A stretch of DNA of 64,000 bases from Celeribacter sp. HF31 (GCF_011806455.1 NZ_JAATOT010000005.1:248001-312000), one strand, 5' to 3'; counted from the stretch's first letter, positions 1-9,949 are shown. The notes: generated from the sequence alone by a model not told the origin. Made by a program: numbers and translations.

Positions 1-637
1 GCTCATAGGCGGCGTTGGCGTTCAGCACGGCCTGGGTGACGGCGGAGAGAAACGACGTGAACCCCGTTTCTCCCTTGCCCTGTTCGGCGAGGCCGTAGAG
101 GCGCTGTTCGGCGGCGACGATCTGTTCGCTCGGGTCCCGGGTGTCCGACCCCGATGAGGCCGCGCCCGCGATTTCATTGCCCAGCTCGATGAGCTGGCGG
201 CGCAGGAACAGGTCATAAATCAGCTGCGCGTAGTCGCGCACCGCGTAGGTCGAGATCGCCGAGGCGGCGAGACGTGCGAGATAGGCCGTGCCGCCCAGCT
301 CCTGGAGGCCGACATGGTCCTCCATATAGGCCTTGAGCGTCACCGGCGAGGCCAGCATGTTTTTCGAAATCCGCTCGGCGGCTTTTTCGAAAATATCCTT
401 GTGGACCGGGTCATAGAAATGATCCGGCGCGATGATCGACACGATCTTGTCGAAGACATCGTTGTTGGTCAGAAGCGCACCAAGAAGCTGTTGTTCCGCC
501 TCGATATTATGCGGCACGGCGCCCGCGTAAGAGGTGATCACAGAGGTGCCATTGCCGCCAGTCTCCGTGCCCGATGCGGCATCGGCACCGGTGGATTTCT
601 CCCCGCGGTGGCTGTCGAGTTTGGCGATTTCACTCAT
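1..637 (-). CDS. dnaB: Replicative DNA helicase DnaB, N-terminal part (cut by window edge)
   Basis: Reading the minus strand from the ATG at 637 gives about 212 residues that run off the left edge. After a variable, Gly/Thr-rich leader of about 40 residues comes PHNIEAEQQLLGALL and then a helical N-terminal domain with LGGTAYLARLA and LRRQLIELGNEI, the typical start of hexameric DnaB helicase (primase-interacting N-terminal domain). The RecA-like motor domain lies outside the window. DnaB unwinds DNA ahead of the replication fork. The frame stays open to the edge. A perfect DnaA-box 9-mer lies about 100 bases upstream. Identification is by family recognition and is secure although the gene is partial. 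Confidence 0.93.
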   Translation of the reverse strand, partial: MSEIAKLDSHRGEKSTGADAASGTETGGNGTSVITSYAGAVPHNIEAEQQLLGALLTNNDVFDKIVSIIAPDHFYDPVHKDIFEKAAERISKNMLASPVTLKAYMEDHVGLQELGGTAYLARLAASAISTYAVRDYAQLIYDLFLRRQLIELGNEIAGAASSGSDTRDPSEQIVAAEQRLYGLAEQGKGETGFTSFLSAVTQAVLNANAAYE

Positions 638-733
638 GTTTTCTGCCCTCTTTTTATGATCCGCGAGTCGCGTGTTGCTCTCGGATTTGAGTGTCTTAAA
701 CCACCCGGGCAGGGCACCGCAAAATGTATATTT

Positions 734-742
734 TGTGGATAA
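734..742 (-). promoter_or_regulatory. DnaA box upstream of dnaB
   Basis: The minus strand reads TTATCCACA, the strongest consensus DnaA-binding 9-mer, inside an AT-rich patch in an otherwise GC-rich 200-base gap between dnaB and pyrE. It sits about 97 bases before the dnaB start. One box could be chance, but its place ahead of a replication gene fits DnaA control of dnaB. Confidence 0.45.
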
Positions 743-775
743 CTCTGCGGGTCGGGCTAAGCCTGCGCGATGCAA

Positions 776-802
776 AGAAAAACGCCGCCCGCTGGGGCGA
801 CG
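776..802 (-). terminator. Rho-independent terminator after pyrE
   Basis: On the minus strand CGTCGCCC and GGGCGGCG pair (8 bp with one G-T) around a 4-base loop and are followed by TTTTTC. It lies about 40 bases after the pyrE stop, so it closes the pyrC-pyrE unit. Confidence 0.7.
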
Positions 803-839
803 TTGAAATTTTGAGCAGGGGCTGAGGCACGGGAGGCGC

Positions 840-1520
840 TCAGTCTTTCTTATGCTTTTCCTGCCAGGCGCGCGGTGCGCCGAGGAAATGTTCGACTTCG
901 GCCAACGTGCTGGCGTCGAAGATTTTCTGTTTCTTCGCCTCGGCCAGAACGTCCCACCAGGTGCACAGGCTGATGAGCTTTACCCCGTGATCGCCCAGCG
1001 TCTTTTCCGTCTCCGGGAAGATGCCGTAGTAGAAAATCACCGCCGTCCAGCCACAGCTCGCGCCCGTCTCACGGATCGCATCGACGAAGGACAGTTTCGA
1101 GCCGCCGTCGGTGGTCAGATCCTCGACCAACAACACGCGTTCGCCCTCAGACATAGCGCCTTCGATCCGGGCGTTCCGGCCGTAGCCCTTCGGTTTCTTC
1201 CGAACATAGCTCATCGGCAGGCCAAGACGTTCGGCCACCATGGCGGCGAACGGAATGCCTGCGGTTTCGCCACCGGCGATGTTGTCAAAGGCCTCGAAGC
1301 CAGCCTGACGCATGATCTGCACCGCCATGAAATCCATCAGCGTCGAACGAATGCGCGGATAGGAAATCAGCTTGCGACAATCGATATAGGTCGGCGAGGG
1401 CAGGCCGGAGGCGAGGATATACGGGTCCTCGGGGCGGAAATTCACCGCACCGATTTCCAACAGCATGCGCGCCGTCAGACGGGCGATTTCGGTCTCATCG
1501 GGGAAGGACGAAGGGATCAT
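840..1520 (-). CDS. pyrE: Orotate phosphoribosyltransferase
   Basis: A 226-residue cytosolic enzyme that joins orotate to PRPP to make OMP in de novo pyrimidine synthesis. The protein has the early PRTase features [14 protein letters not shown] and [17 protein letters not shown], the [15 protein letters not shown] catalytic-loop region, and the PRPP-binding signature [14 protein letters not shown] near residues 130-145. Length matches the longer alphaproteobacterial PyrE form. The ATG at 1520 is preceded by GAGAGG. It starts 23 bases after the pyrC stop on the same strand, so the two form an operon of consecutive-pathway enzymes, and it ends before a hairpin terminator. Confidence 0.96.
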   Translation of the reverse strand: MIPSSFPDETEIARLTARMLLEIGAVNFRPEDPYILASGLPSPTYIDCRKLISYPRIRSTLMDFMAVQIMRQAGFEAFDNIAGGETAGIPFAAMVAERLGLPMSYVRKKPKGYGRNARIEGAMSEGERVLLVEDLTTDGGSKLSFVDAIRETGASCGWTAVIFYYGIFPETEKTLGDHGVKLISLCTWWDVLAEAKKQKIFDASTLAEVEHFLGAPRAWQEKHKKD

Positions 1521-1543
1521 GGTCAGCCTCTCTTAAGCCAGAA

Positions 1544-2584
1544 CTACGCTTCCACGCTCCAGTGGAGCGGCATTTGCGGGTCGAACACCGTCACCGGCCC
1601 GTTGGCCGTGTCGATTTTCGCGGGATATTGCACCGGCGTGCCTTTGCGCAGCGTGATCGTCGCCTCGTTGAGCGGCAGCCCGTAGAAATTCGGCCCGTTC
1701 ATCGAGGTGAAGGCCTCAAGCTTGTCCAGCGCGCCCTCGGCCTCGAAGACCTCGGCGAGGATCGACATGGTGTTCGTCGCGGTGAAACAGCCGGCACAGC
1801 CGCAGGCGCTTTCCTTGTCGCCATCGAGGTGCGGCGCGCTGTCGGTGCCCAGAAAATAGCTCGGATCGCCCGAGGTCGCGGCCTCTACCAAAGCCAGACG
1901 GTGGGTCTCGCGTTTCGCCACCGGCAGGCAGTAGTAATGCGGCTTGATCCCGCCCACGAGGATGTGGTTGCGGTTGATCACCAGATGGTGCGTCGTGATC
2001 GTCGCGCCAAGGTTTTTGCCGCCTTCGCGGGCATACTCCGCGCCCTCTTTCGTTGTGATATGTTCCATCACGACCTTGAGGCCGGGGGTCGAGGTGCGGA
2101 TCGGGTCCAGCACCGTGTCGATGAAGACTTTCTCGCGGTCGAAAATATCGACATCGCCATGCACCACTTCGCCATGAACGCAAAGCGGCAGGCCAATTTC
2201 GGCCATTTTTTCCAACACTGGCCGCACTTTATCGAAATGCGTGACCCCCGAGGCGGAGTTGGTCGTGGCCCCCGCCGGATAGAGTTTCACGGCTTTCACC
2301 AAACCCGAGGCATGGGCCAGAGCCACATCGTCCGGGTCGGTTTGCTCGGTGAGATAGAGCGTCATCAGCGGGTCGAACTGGCCCTTGCGCGGGTTCGCCT
2401 TGAGGATGCGTTCGCGGTAGGCGCTTGCGTCATCCATGGTGACCACCGGCGGCACGAGGTTCGGCATCACGATGGCGCGGGCGAAATGGCGCGTGGTTTC
2501 GGGCAGGACGGCCTCCAACATCGCGCCATCGCGCAGATGCAGGTGCCAGTCGTCGGGGCGGCGGATGGTGAGAGTCTCGGTCAT
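1544..2584 (-). CDS. pyrC: Dihydroorotase (class II, PyrC type)
   Basis: A 346-residue zinc amidohydrolase that closes carbamoyl-aspartate to dihydroorotate, two steps before PyrE. The start reads [19 protein letters not shown], which contains the metal-binding HLHLR motif. Later metal or active-site stretches are [10 protein letters not shown] (carbamylated Lys), [18 protein letters not shown], and FLGTDSAPH with the catalytic Asp. Length is that of E. coli-type PyrC. The ATG at 2584 is chosen because the conserved N-terminus begins right after it. It heads the pyrC-pyrE operon and diverges from the urease cluster. Confidence 0.96.
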   Translation of the reverse strand: MTETLTIRRPDDWHLHLRDGAMLEAVLPETTRHFARAIVMPNLVPPVVTMDDASAYRERILKANPRKGQFDPLMTLYLTEQTDPDDVALAHASGLVKAVKLYPAGATTNSASGVTHFDKVRPVLEKMAEIGLPLCVHGEVVHGDVDIFDREKVFIDTVLDPIRTSTPGLKVVMEHITTKEGAEYAREGGKNLGATITTHHLVINRNHILVGGIKPHYYCLPVAKRETHRLALVEAATSGDPSYFLGTDSAPHLDGDKESACGCAGCFTATNTMSILAEVFEAEGALDKLEAFTSMNGPNFYGLPLNEATITLRKGTPVQYPAKIDTANGPVTVFDPQMPLHWSVEA

Positions 2585-2758
2585 GCGCTTGGATTACCTC
2601 TTTCCGGGCCAAAGCGCCAGAGAGAGCAAGGGGCTGGTGTGCGCTTATTTTTTGAGCGAATGGTTGGTTTTTGGGAGCTTCCCCGTGAGAAGCGCCGGAT
2701 GTAGGATTGAAGCCAGTCGCCGGGTGCCGCTAGTCTCAGGACGACTTGGAGGATCCGA

Positions 2759-3613
2759 ATGCTGGACACGCGGCGCACAGATGAGAGTTTGCAGGCGGCT
2801 GCGATGCCGGTCGCGCAGCCTGCGATGCAGCGGGTGCGGGGCCGTGCGCATGTGGTGATGGGGCCGAAAGGCCTGCGGGATTTGCATCAATCCGGCTCCG
2901 CCAAAGCGATGATGCCAAAGGTGCATTCCGCTGTGCCCGAAGTGGTTTTTCTCAATACATCCGGTGGCTTGACCGCAGGGGACCGGTTGGACTACCGGCT
3001 TGAGGTCGAAAGCGATGGGCGTCTCATCGGCACCACGCAAACCGCCGAGCGGGCCTATGCTTCCCTCAAAGGCGGCGCCGATGCCGAGGTGACCGTGTCC
3101 TTGGTCGCGGGGGCCGGGGCGTCTTTGGAGTGGTTGCCGCAGGAAACCATTCTGTTCGAAAAATCGCGCCTGTCGCGCCGAACATCTGCCGAGATCGCCG
3201 GCAATGCGCGGTTTCTCTTTGTCGAGAGCCTTGTCTTGGGCCGCGCCGCCATGGGCGAGGTGATCGAGACGCTGCATCTGACGGATCGCCGCGACATTCG
3301 CCGCGCCGGGCGGCTGGAATTCCTTGAGCCATTGGAAATCGACGCGGGGCTTTTGGCGATCCGCGATCACGCCGCCACCCTTGGCGGCGCGCGGGCCATT
3401 GCCACCATCGGGCTCTTCGATCAAGGTGCAGAGGCGCAGGCCGAACTTATAAAGCAGATCACCCAAGACGGCGTGACGGCGGGGGTCTCCGGCTGGAACG
3501 GCAAGCTTGTGATCCGGGCGATGGCCGGGGATGGCTATCCATTGCGCCGCTACGTGGCGCAGGTTGTGAAGACGATCAGACAGGCGGATCTGCCGCGGGT
3601 CTGGCAAATGTGA
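2759..3613 (+). CDS. ureD: Urease accessory protein UreD
   Basis: A 284-residue scaffold protein (UreD/UreH) that binds apo-urease and, with UreF and UreG, delivers nickel and supports lysine carbamylation. Typical family stretches are LNTSGGLTAGDRLDYRLEV and the central TTQTAERAYAS, followed by LEWLPQETILFEKS. The ATG has GGAGG seven bases upstream. It opens the urease cluster, with ureA beginning 13 bases after its stop, and diverges from pyrC. Length is normal. Confidence 0.95.
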   Translation: MLDTRRTDESLQAAAMPVAQPAMQRVRGRAHVVMGPKGLRDLHQSGSAKAMMPKVHSAVPEVVFLNTSGGLTAGDRLDYRLEVESDGRLIGTTQTAERAYASLKGGADAEVTVSLVAGAGASLEWLPQETILFEKSRLSRRTSAEIAGNARFLFVESLVLGRAAMGEVIETLHLTDRRDIRRAGRLEFLEPLEIDAGLLAIRDHAATLGGARAIATIGLFDQGAEAQAELIKQITQDGVTAGVSGWNGKLVIRAMAGDGYPLRRYVAQVVKTIRQADLPRVWQM

Positions 3614-3626
3614 ATGAGGGACGACG

Positions 3627-3929
3627 ATGAACCTGACGCCCAGGGAAAAGGACAAGCTTTTGGTTTCGCTCGCCGCCATGGTGGCGCGGGGCCGGTTGGA
3701 GCGGGGGGTGAAACTGAACCACCCGGAGGCGATTGCGCTGATCACCGATTTCGTGGTCGAGGGCGCGCGGGACGGCAAGATGGTGTCCGAGCTGATGCAA
3801 ACGGCGGCGCATGTGGTGACGAAAGACATGTGCATGGACGGCATCGCCGAGATGATCCACGAGGTGCAGGTCGAGGCGACTTTCCCCGATGGCACCAAGC
3901 TTGTCACCGTTCACCATCCGATCCGGTAA
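3627..3929 (+). CDS. ureA: Urease gamma subunit
   Basis: A 100-residue small structural subunit of the (alpha-beta-gamma)3 urease that hydrolyses urea to ammonia and carbamate in the cytosol. The sequence begins [27 protein letters not shown] in short, the standard gamma start, and ends near [14 protein letters not shown], which is nearly invariant in the family. It lies between ureD and ureB, all co-directional. Confidence 0.97.
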   Translation: MNLTPREKDKLLVSLAAMVARGRLERGVKLNHPEAIALITDFVVEGARDGKMVSELMQTAAHVVTKDMCMDGIAEMIHEVQVEATFPDGTKLVTVHHPIR

Positions 3930-3974
3930 GATCGGAGATGAGTATTTTGACCAAGAAAAAGTCAGGAGCCTGAG

Positions 3975-4280
3975 ATGATTCCCGGAGAGTACTTTATTCA
4001 AGAGGGCGAGATCGAATTGAACGCAGGCGCCGAGGTGACGACGCTGACCGTGTCCAACACCGGCGACCGTCCGGTGCAGGTCGGCTCGCATTATCATTTC
4101 TACGAGACCAACGTGGGGCTCGACTTCGACCGTGAAGCGGCAAAGGGCAAACGGCTCGACATCGCCGCCGGGACAGCGGTGCGGTTTGAGCCGGGGCAGA
4201 CGCGCGAAGTTGACCTTGTGCCTTTGTCGGGCGCGCGTGAGGTTTACGGCTTCAATCAGAAAGTGATGGGTCAGCTTTGA
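3975..4280 (+). CDS. ureB: Urease beta subunit
   Basis: A 101-residue beta-rich subunit of urease. Hallmarks are the start [16 protein letters not shown], the [20 protein letters not shown] block and [17 protein letters not shown]. The ATG follows a GGAGCC Shine-Dalgarno. Its stop codon overlaps the TTG start of the next gene (TTGA), pointing to translational coupling. Confidence 0.97.
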   Translation: MIPGEYFIQEGEIELNAGAEVTTLTVSNTGDRPVQVGSHYHFYETNVGLDFDREAAKGKRLDIAAGTAVRFEPGQTREVDLVPLSGAREVYGFNQKVMGQL

Positions 4281-4651
4281 TCCGCAAGGCTTTCATATCC
4301 CTCGTCTTTGTGCTGCCTTTTGGGGTGTCGGCGCAGGCGCTCGATTGCGACGATGCGATGACGCAATCCGCCATGAATGCCTGTGCGCATGAGGCTTGGG
4401 TGAAGGCCGATGAGGACCTGAACGACACCTATGCTTGGGCCATGGATCGGGCGAACAGCATGAGCGACGCGACAGCAGAGGCGCTGCGCACCGCGCAACG
4501 CGCGTGGATTCCGTATCGTGACGCGGCCTGCGAGGCCGAAGGCATCCTGTTCGAGGGCGGTTCGATCCAGCCGCTGATCGTCTACACCTGTTTGGAACAT
4601 TTGACGCGCCAGCGCACGGAAGAGATGCGCGCCGTCTACGAGATGAATTGA
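4277..4651 (+). CDS. LprI-like (DUF1311) secreted Cys-rich protein within the urease operon
   Basis: A 124-residue protein starting at TTG, which overlaps the ureB stop as TTGA. The first 20 or so residues ([21 protein letters not shown]) form a Sec signal peptide. The mature part has the DUF1311/LprI pattern: a Cys near the start ([19 protein letters not shown]), a helical pair, then [19 protein letters not shown]. LprI-type proteins include lysozyme inhibitors in some bacteria, but most are uncharacterised. It lies between ureB and ureC with tight spacing, so it is transcribed with urease. Why a periplasmic protein is co-expressed with a cytosolic enzyme is unknown. Confidence 0.8.
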   Translation: MIRKAFISLVFVLPFGVSAQALDCDDAMTQSAMNACAHEAWVKADEDLNDTYAWAMDRANSMSDATAEALRTAQRAWIPYRDAACEAEGILFEGGSIQPLIVYTCLEHLTRQRTEEMRAVYEMN

Positions 4652-4663
4652 GAGGGATAAACC

Positions 4664-6406
<1,743 letters not shown>

Positions 6407-6529
6407 TGGTTCTGCGAGCAGATGTCCTGCAGGGTGCGGCTTTTGGCGGCGTCTTGCGGTCTTTGGTGTGAGTGCGTCGGGTGTTGCATTGTTTGTTCAT
6501 CCCTTTGGTCTATCCTGACATCATAGGGA

Positions 6530-6555
6530 GGAAACCGTCTATCAGAGAGGTTTCC
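6530..6555 (+). promoter_or_regulatory. Hairpin covering the ribosome-binding site of the DUF1127 gene
   Basis: GGAAACC (6530-6536) and GGTTTCC (6549-6555) form a perfect 7-bp inverted repeat with a 12-base loop. The GAGAGG Shine-Dalgarno of the gene starting at 6560 overlaps the downstream arm. Folding in the mRNA would hide the ribosome site. Function is inferred only. Confidence 0.35.
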
Positions 6556-6559
6556 AGAT

Positions 6560-6784
6560 ATGCAGAACGTCGCCAATATCGCGATTCTCACGCCAAGCCT
6601 CAGAGCGCGGCTCGATCTGTTCTTCGCCACATTGGGGCAAGGCGTGAACGCCTATGCCGTCCGGCGCAAACGCTTGGGAGAGCTAGCGCGCCTCGACGCG
6701 ATGAGCGATGCCGAGTTGCTCAAACTCGGGATCACCCGCGACCGCATTCCGCATTACGTCTTTCGCGACCTGTTTTCCGTCTAG
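6560..6784 (+). CDS. DUF1127 small arginine-rich protein
   Basis: A 74-residue protein. Its C-terminal half, RRKRLGELARLDAMSDAELLKLGITRDRIPHYVF, matches the DUF1127 pattern of a basic helix, then LxxMSDxxLxDxGIxR. Members in alphaproteobacteria take part in RNA-related regulation and stress or phosphate responses. The N-terminal half is variable and probably helical. It is on the same strand as the urease genes but 153 bases beyond ureC and has its own leader with a possible hairpin over its ribosome site, so it may be an independent unit. Confidence 0.8.
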   Translation: MQNVANIAILTPSLRARLDLFFATLGQGVNAYAVRRKRLGELARLDAMSDAELLKLGITRDRIPHYVFRDLFSV

Positions 6785-6843
6785 CGGGCGCTGTTGCGCG
6801 GCGATCAGGATCGGCGCGTCGGACGTTCCGGGATGTTCCGCGG

Positions 6844-7170
6844 TCAAAGCTGCTCGAGGACCTGAAACTCTTCAGGTGCGTCGAGCATGATCACGGCGTC
6901 GCTTTCATCGCGGTCCTCGATGCGGATCGAAGTGACATGTTTGGTCGCGTAGTAGCGGTCATCATTCAGAATATGCTGCGGCAATTTGGAGATGTCGAAG
7001 ACCTGATAGGAGGTGCGAGACACCACAACGTCCCAGCTGTATCCGGGAAAGCGCCCAGTGTCGTTGCCCTCGATGAAGCGGGCTTCGAGGGCCGCCTCGC
7101 GGGCGCGCAATTCGGCGATTTTCGCGCGGAGCCTGGCAAGCTCGTCAACGGGCGAGCGGGTCATATACAT
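6844..7170 (-). CDS. Unknown protein with N-terminal coiled coil, paralogue of the next gene
   Basis: A 108-residue protein of unknown function. I place the start at the ATG at 7170 (MYMTRSPVDELARLR), which has AAGGAGAG eight bases upstream. Residues 7-32 form a charged heptad-like helix (ELARLRAKIAELRAREAALE). A second block, SYQVFDISKLPQHILNDDRY, is shared in outline with the gene at 7248-8513, which has TRVDPAKLPHAILSDPHFFA at the same distance from its own coiled coil. Both genes lie on the minus strand inside the urease cluster. I know of no function for this domain. Confidence 0.7.
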   Translation of the reverse strand: MYMTRSPVDELARLRAKIAELRAREAALEARFIEGNDTGRFPGYSWDVVVSRTSYQVFDISKLPQHILNDDRYYATKHVTSIRIEDRDESDAVIMLDAPEEFQVLEQL

Positions 7171-7247
7171 AGTATCTCTCCTTCTGGATCGAGTGAGCCT
7201 CAATCATGGGCTTTAACGAGGGCTTTGAGGGCATATGTGCCCAGGGG

Positions 7248-8513
7248 TCAGGTTTCGCCTCCGACGGCGATGCGACGGGAGGCAAAGGCGGTGGCCGGCA
7301 TGATATCGCTGTCCTCGAAACCAGCGGAGGCCGAGGCCAGTGGGGCCTGTGCGACTGGGGCCTGTGCGACATCTGCGGGCAGATCGGCAAGCTGGTCCGC
7401 CTGGGCTTCAAGCGCTTGTGCGGCGTCCACGGCGTCCGGCAGGGTTACGGGCGCGAGTGTGTCTTCGGGTTCAGGGGTCATTTGCGCCAAATCTTCATCG
7501 TTCAAACCGACGAGAGGTTGCAAATGGGCATGTTCGGTCGGGCGCAAATCCTTAGGGGTTTCGCCTTCTTCGGCGCCATGGGCGTCGATCAGCGGAATTT
7601 CGGACGCCATGACCGTGTCCTGTGAGGTGGACGCTTTGAGGCCGAAAGGATCATCTGCACTGACGAAGACCTCGGGGGCCACGTCTGTTTCAGGCGTGGT
7701 GAAATCGACTGTTGTGGTGTCGTCGGGCGCGGCCAAAACCGGCTCTTCGAGGTCGTACATCTCTGCGAGAGGATCATCCTGTTCTTCGAGCGGTACGCCG
7801 ATGGTGCGCATCTCCACAGGGGCGCTTTCAGTGGCGCCAGCAGGAGGCAGCTCGACCGGCGCTTGCTCTGTGATCTCCAACGAGATGTCGTCACCCGCAA
7901 AGGCTTCTTCGTGGTTCGGACCGCCGAAAGCCTGCGTCTCATCCGTCTCATCCGCCACGACGTCTCCGACGGAAACGTCCATGGACGGCAGAGGGGCTTC
8001 TTCCATATCGACGGCCTCAACCGCCTCTTCTGATACATCGACGCCCGCAGAAACTTCGGTGTCTTCGGTTGTCGCCTCAACCTCTTGGGGAGGTTGGAAT
8101 TCAGACTCTTCCAGCATCGACACAGGCTGCGGCGCGTCTTCAACTGTCAAATTGACCTCTTCCAAAGCCTCGCAATCGGGCTCATGCAGGACAACAGTTT
8201 CGGACATTGCCGCCTGCGCCACAGCGGGTCGTGGCCAGAGCAGCACCACGGTTTCTTCTTCGGAGGCAAAAAAATGCGGATCGCTCAGAATCGCATGCGG
8301 CAGCTTGGCGGGATCGACCCGCGTCGGTGTCCGGGTTTCGATCACGGCGACACGGGTGGCACCAAAAACCTTTTCCCCACCGTTTTCGGTCGCAAAGCTG
8401 CGGATTTCATCGCAAAGTTCGGCCTCAAGATCGCGCAGACGCGCCATTTGCGCGCGCAACTCAAAGAGCGCATCGACAGCATCGAGGGGTGTGTGATCAT
8501 GCATGGACGTCAT
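7248..8513 (-). CDS. Unknown acidic protein: coiled coil plus KLPxxIL domain and long low-complexity tail
   Basis: A 421-residue protein. Start at the ATG at 8513 (MTSMHDHTPLDAV), with AAGGAGA upstream. Residues 10-95 hold a short coiled coil (ELRAQMARLRDLEAELC) and the TRTPTRVDPAKLPHAILSDP block also seen in the neighbouring 108-residue protein. The remaining 300 or so residues are Glu/Asp/Ala/Pro/Thr-rich, without predicted globular character, and end near APLASASAGFEDSDIMPATAF. No signal peptide or membrane segment is visible. Its ribosome site lies within a perfect palindrome. The gene diverges from ureE. Function unknown. Confidence 0.7.
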   Translation of the reverse strand: MTSMHDHTPLDAVDALFELRAQMARLRDLEAELCDEIRSFATENGGEKVFGATRVAVIETRTPTRVDPAKLPHAILSDPHFFASEEETVVLLWPRPAVAQAAMSETVVLHEPDCEALEEVNLTVEDAPQPVSMLEESEFQPPQEVEATTEDTEVSAGVDVSEEAVEAVDMEEAPLPSMDVSVGDVVADETDETQAFGGPNHEEAFAGDDISLEITEQAPVELPPAGATESAPVEMRTIGVPLEEQDDPLAEMYDLEEPVLAAPDDTTTVDFTTPETDVAPEVFVSADDPFGLKASTSQDTVMASEIPLIDAHGAEEGETPKDLRPTEHAHLQPLVGLNDEDLAQMTPEPEDTLAPVTLPDAVDAAQALEAQADQLADLPADVAQAPVAQAPLASASAGFEDSDIMPATAFASRRIAVGGET

Positions 8514-8514
8514 G

Positions 8515-8531
8515 GGCAAGGTCTCCTTGCC
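8515..8531 (-). promoter_or_regulatory. Palindrome enclosing the Shine-Dalgarno of the acidic protein gene
   Basis: GGCAAGG and CCTTGCC (7 bp each, 3-base spacer) form a perfect inverted repeat directly before the ATG at 8513. Read on the minus strand the AAGGAGA ribosome site is part of it. It could be a hairpin limiting translation or a protein-binding site in the divergent region shared with ureE. Confidence 0.3.
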
Positions 8532-8587
8532 TTACATTTGGGGGCGAGTCGGTTAAGAAAGTCCCAATTCCTGACAGGAGGACGAAA

Positions 8588-9187
8588 ATGAGCAAAAAAG
8601 CCTATGAGATTTGCAAGGGCTGCGGGGCGGAGGCCGAGGATTTCGTGGCGCTGACTTACGATCAGCGGCTGCTGCGTCGCAAGAAATTGACCACTATTGC
8701 GGGCGCGGCGGTCTTTGTCGATTTGCCGCAGACCGTGTCCATTGCCGAGGGTGACGGGTTTACCTGCGAAGACCGCACGGTGATCGGGGTGCGGGCCGCA
8801 GAGGAAGAGCTTTATGCCATCACGGGCGAGACGGTGACGCGCTATGCCTGGCACATCGGCAACCGGCACACGCCCTGTGAAATCGCGTCGGATCGGTTGG
8901 TCATTCAACGCGATCCGGTGCTCAAGGCGATGCTGGAACAATTGGGCGCAGAGGTCACCGAGATCATGGCGCCCTTCAGTCCCGAAGGCGGGGCCTATGG
9001 GCATGGTCGCACGATGGGGCATGATCATGGGGGACATGATCACGGGGGCCACGATCATGGACATACGCATGAGCCTGGGCACAGCCATGACCACGACCAT
9101 GGTCACAGCCACACGCATGATCATTCCCATGACCACGACCACTCCCATGACCACGGGCATTCTCACCACCACCATCACCATGACTGA
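8588..9187 (+). CDS. ureE: Urease accessory protein UreE, nickel chaperone with His-rich tail
   Basis: A 199-residue metallochaperone that gives nickel to the UreDFG complex. It starts at the ATG at 8588 after ACAGGAGG. The N-terminal peptide-binding domain is followed by the metal domain with AWHIGNRHTPCEI and DPVLKAMLEQLGAEV. The last 60 or so residues are a tail in which about half the positions are histidine, mixed with Asp, Gly and Ser and ending in six His. This suits nickel storage or binding. Its 3' end overlaps the ureF start by eight bases. Confidence 0.95.
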   Translation: MSKKAYEICKGCGAEAEDFVALTYDQRLLRRKKLTTIAGAAVFVDLPQTVSIAEGDGFTCEDRTVIGVRAAEEELYAITGETVTRYAWHIGNRHTPCEIASDRLVIQRDPVLKAMLEQLGAEVTEIMAPFSPEGGAYGHGRTMGHDHGGHDHGGHDHGHTHEPGHSHDHDHGHSHTHDHSHDHDHSHDHGHSHHHHHHD

Positions 9188-9818
9188 CCCGCACGCGCTT
9201 CTGACCCTGACCCAATGGCTCTCGCCCTCCTTTCCCTTGGGCGCCTTTGCCTATTCGCATGGGCTGGAACTGGCGATCTCCGACGGCCATGTCCGCGATG
9301 CGGCGGGGCTGAAAGACTGGCTTCGTGTGATCCTCACGCGCGGCGGTGGGCATGTGGATGCCTGCCTTCTGGCGCTGGTCCTTCGAGGCGCCGATGCGCA
9401 AGAGATGGGCGATCTGGCGGAGGCTCTGGCGGGCTCGAAAGAGCGCTGGGCGGAGACCTTTGAACAGGGGCAGGCCTTTGTCACGACCGTGACCCAGATG
9501 GGCGGTCCCGCACGACCCGCGCGGGCTTTGCCGGTCGCGGTGGGCGAGGCGGCGCGGGATCTGGACCTGCCCTCCAAAACCGTGATTGCGCTTTATCTTC
9601 ATAGCTTTACCTCGAACCTTGTGTCGGCTGGCGTGCGGTTCATCCCGCTCGGCCAAGCGGCGGGGCAGACCGTGCTGTCACAGCTACATACAGAGATCGA
9701 GCAGGTGGCCGAGGCAGCCCTGGCCGCCACGCCCGACAGCCTCACCACCGGCGCCTTTGCCGCCGATTTGAACGCGGCGCGCCATGAGGATATGGACGTC
9801 AGAATATTCAAGACCTGA
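9180..9818 (+). CDS. ureF: Urease accessory protein UreF
   Basis: A 212-residue all-helical protein that joins UreD and UreG in the urease maturation complex and modulates UreG GTPase activity. The start MTDPHALLTLTQWLSPSFPLGAFAYSHGLE is recognised from its LSPSFPxGAFxxSHGLE motif. It overlaps the end of ureE by eight bases, giving translational coupling. Length is normal. The region after it up to ureG has a dense set of inverted repeats. Confidence 0.95.
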   Translation: MTDPHALLTLTQWLSPSFPLGAFAYSHGLELAISDGHVRDAAGLKDWLRVILTRGGGHVDACLLALVLRGADAQEMGDLAEALAGSKERWAETFEQGQAFVTTVTQMGGPARPARALPVAVGEAARDLDLPSKTVIALYLHSFTSNLVSAGVRFIPLGQAAGQTVLSQLHTEIEQVAEAALAATPDSLTTGAFAADLNAARHEDMDVRIFKT

Positions 9819-9949
9819 GCAAAGCGTTTCTCAAAAAACTTGAGGCACTCAATTTTTGAGAAATGCTGCAATATCAATTCAGTGTGGCAACGTTTTTCGC
9901 TCAATCTGATTCAGATTAAACGAAAAACGCTTTAGACAGGAGACGAGAC
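9819..9949. repeat. Intergenic block with stacked inverted repeats between ureF and ureG
   Basis: In 131 non-coding bases three inverted repeats occur. TTTCTCAAAAA near 9831 pairs perfectly with TTTTTGAGAAA near 9856. CGTTTTTCG near 9891 pairs with CGAAAAACG near 9921. Between the latter arms lies AATCTGATTCAGATT, itself a palindrome. The rest of the cluster has overlapping genes, so this block is unusual. It resembles a small dispersed palindromic repeat unit of the kind seen in Rhodobacterales intergenic regions, or a transcription attenuator; which one cannot be decided here. Confidence 0.5.

Noticed and set aside
852-2858. Long open frames on the plus strand opposite pyrE and pyrC
   Set aside because: They are antisense to clear pyrE and pyrC genes, have no family resemblance and arise from GC-rich codon bias.
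6472-8496. A 674-codon plus-strand frame, rich in Ser, Ala and Thr, opposite the two unknown paralogues
   Set aside because: Its Ser/Thr-rich composition is the complement of the acidic repeats on the minus strand; the minus-strand genes have proper ribosome sites and a shared domain.
9000-9185. Tandem DNA repeats in the ureE tail as a CRISPR-like or microsatellite element
   Set aside because: The CAT/CAC/GAC pattern codes for the His-Asp-Gly-rich nickel-binding tail; the repeats are irregular and in frame.
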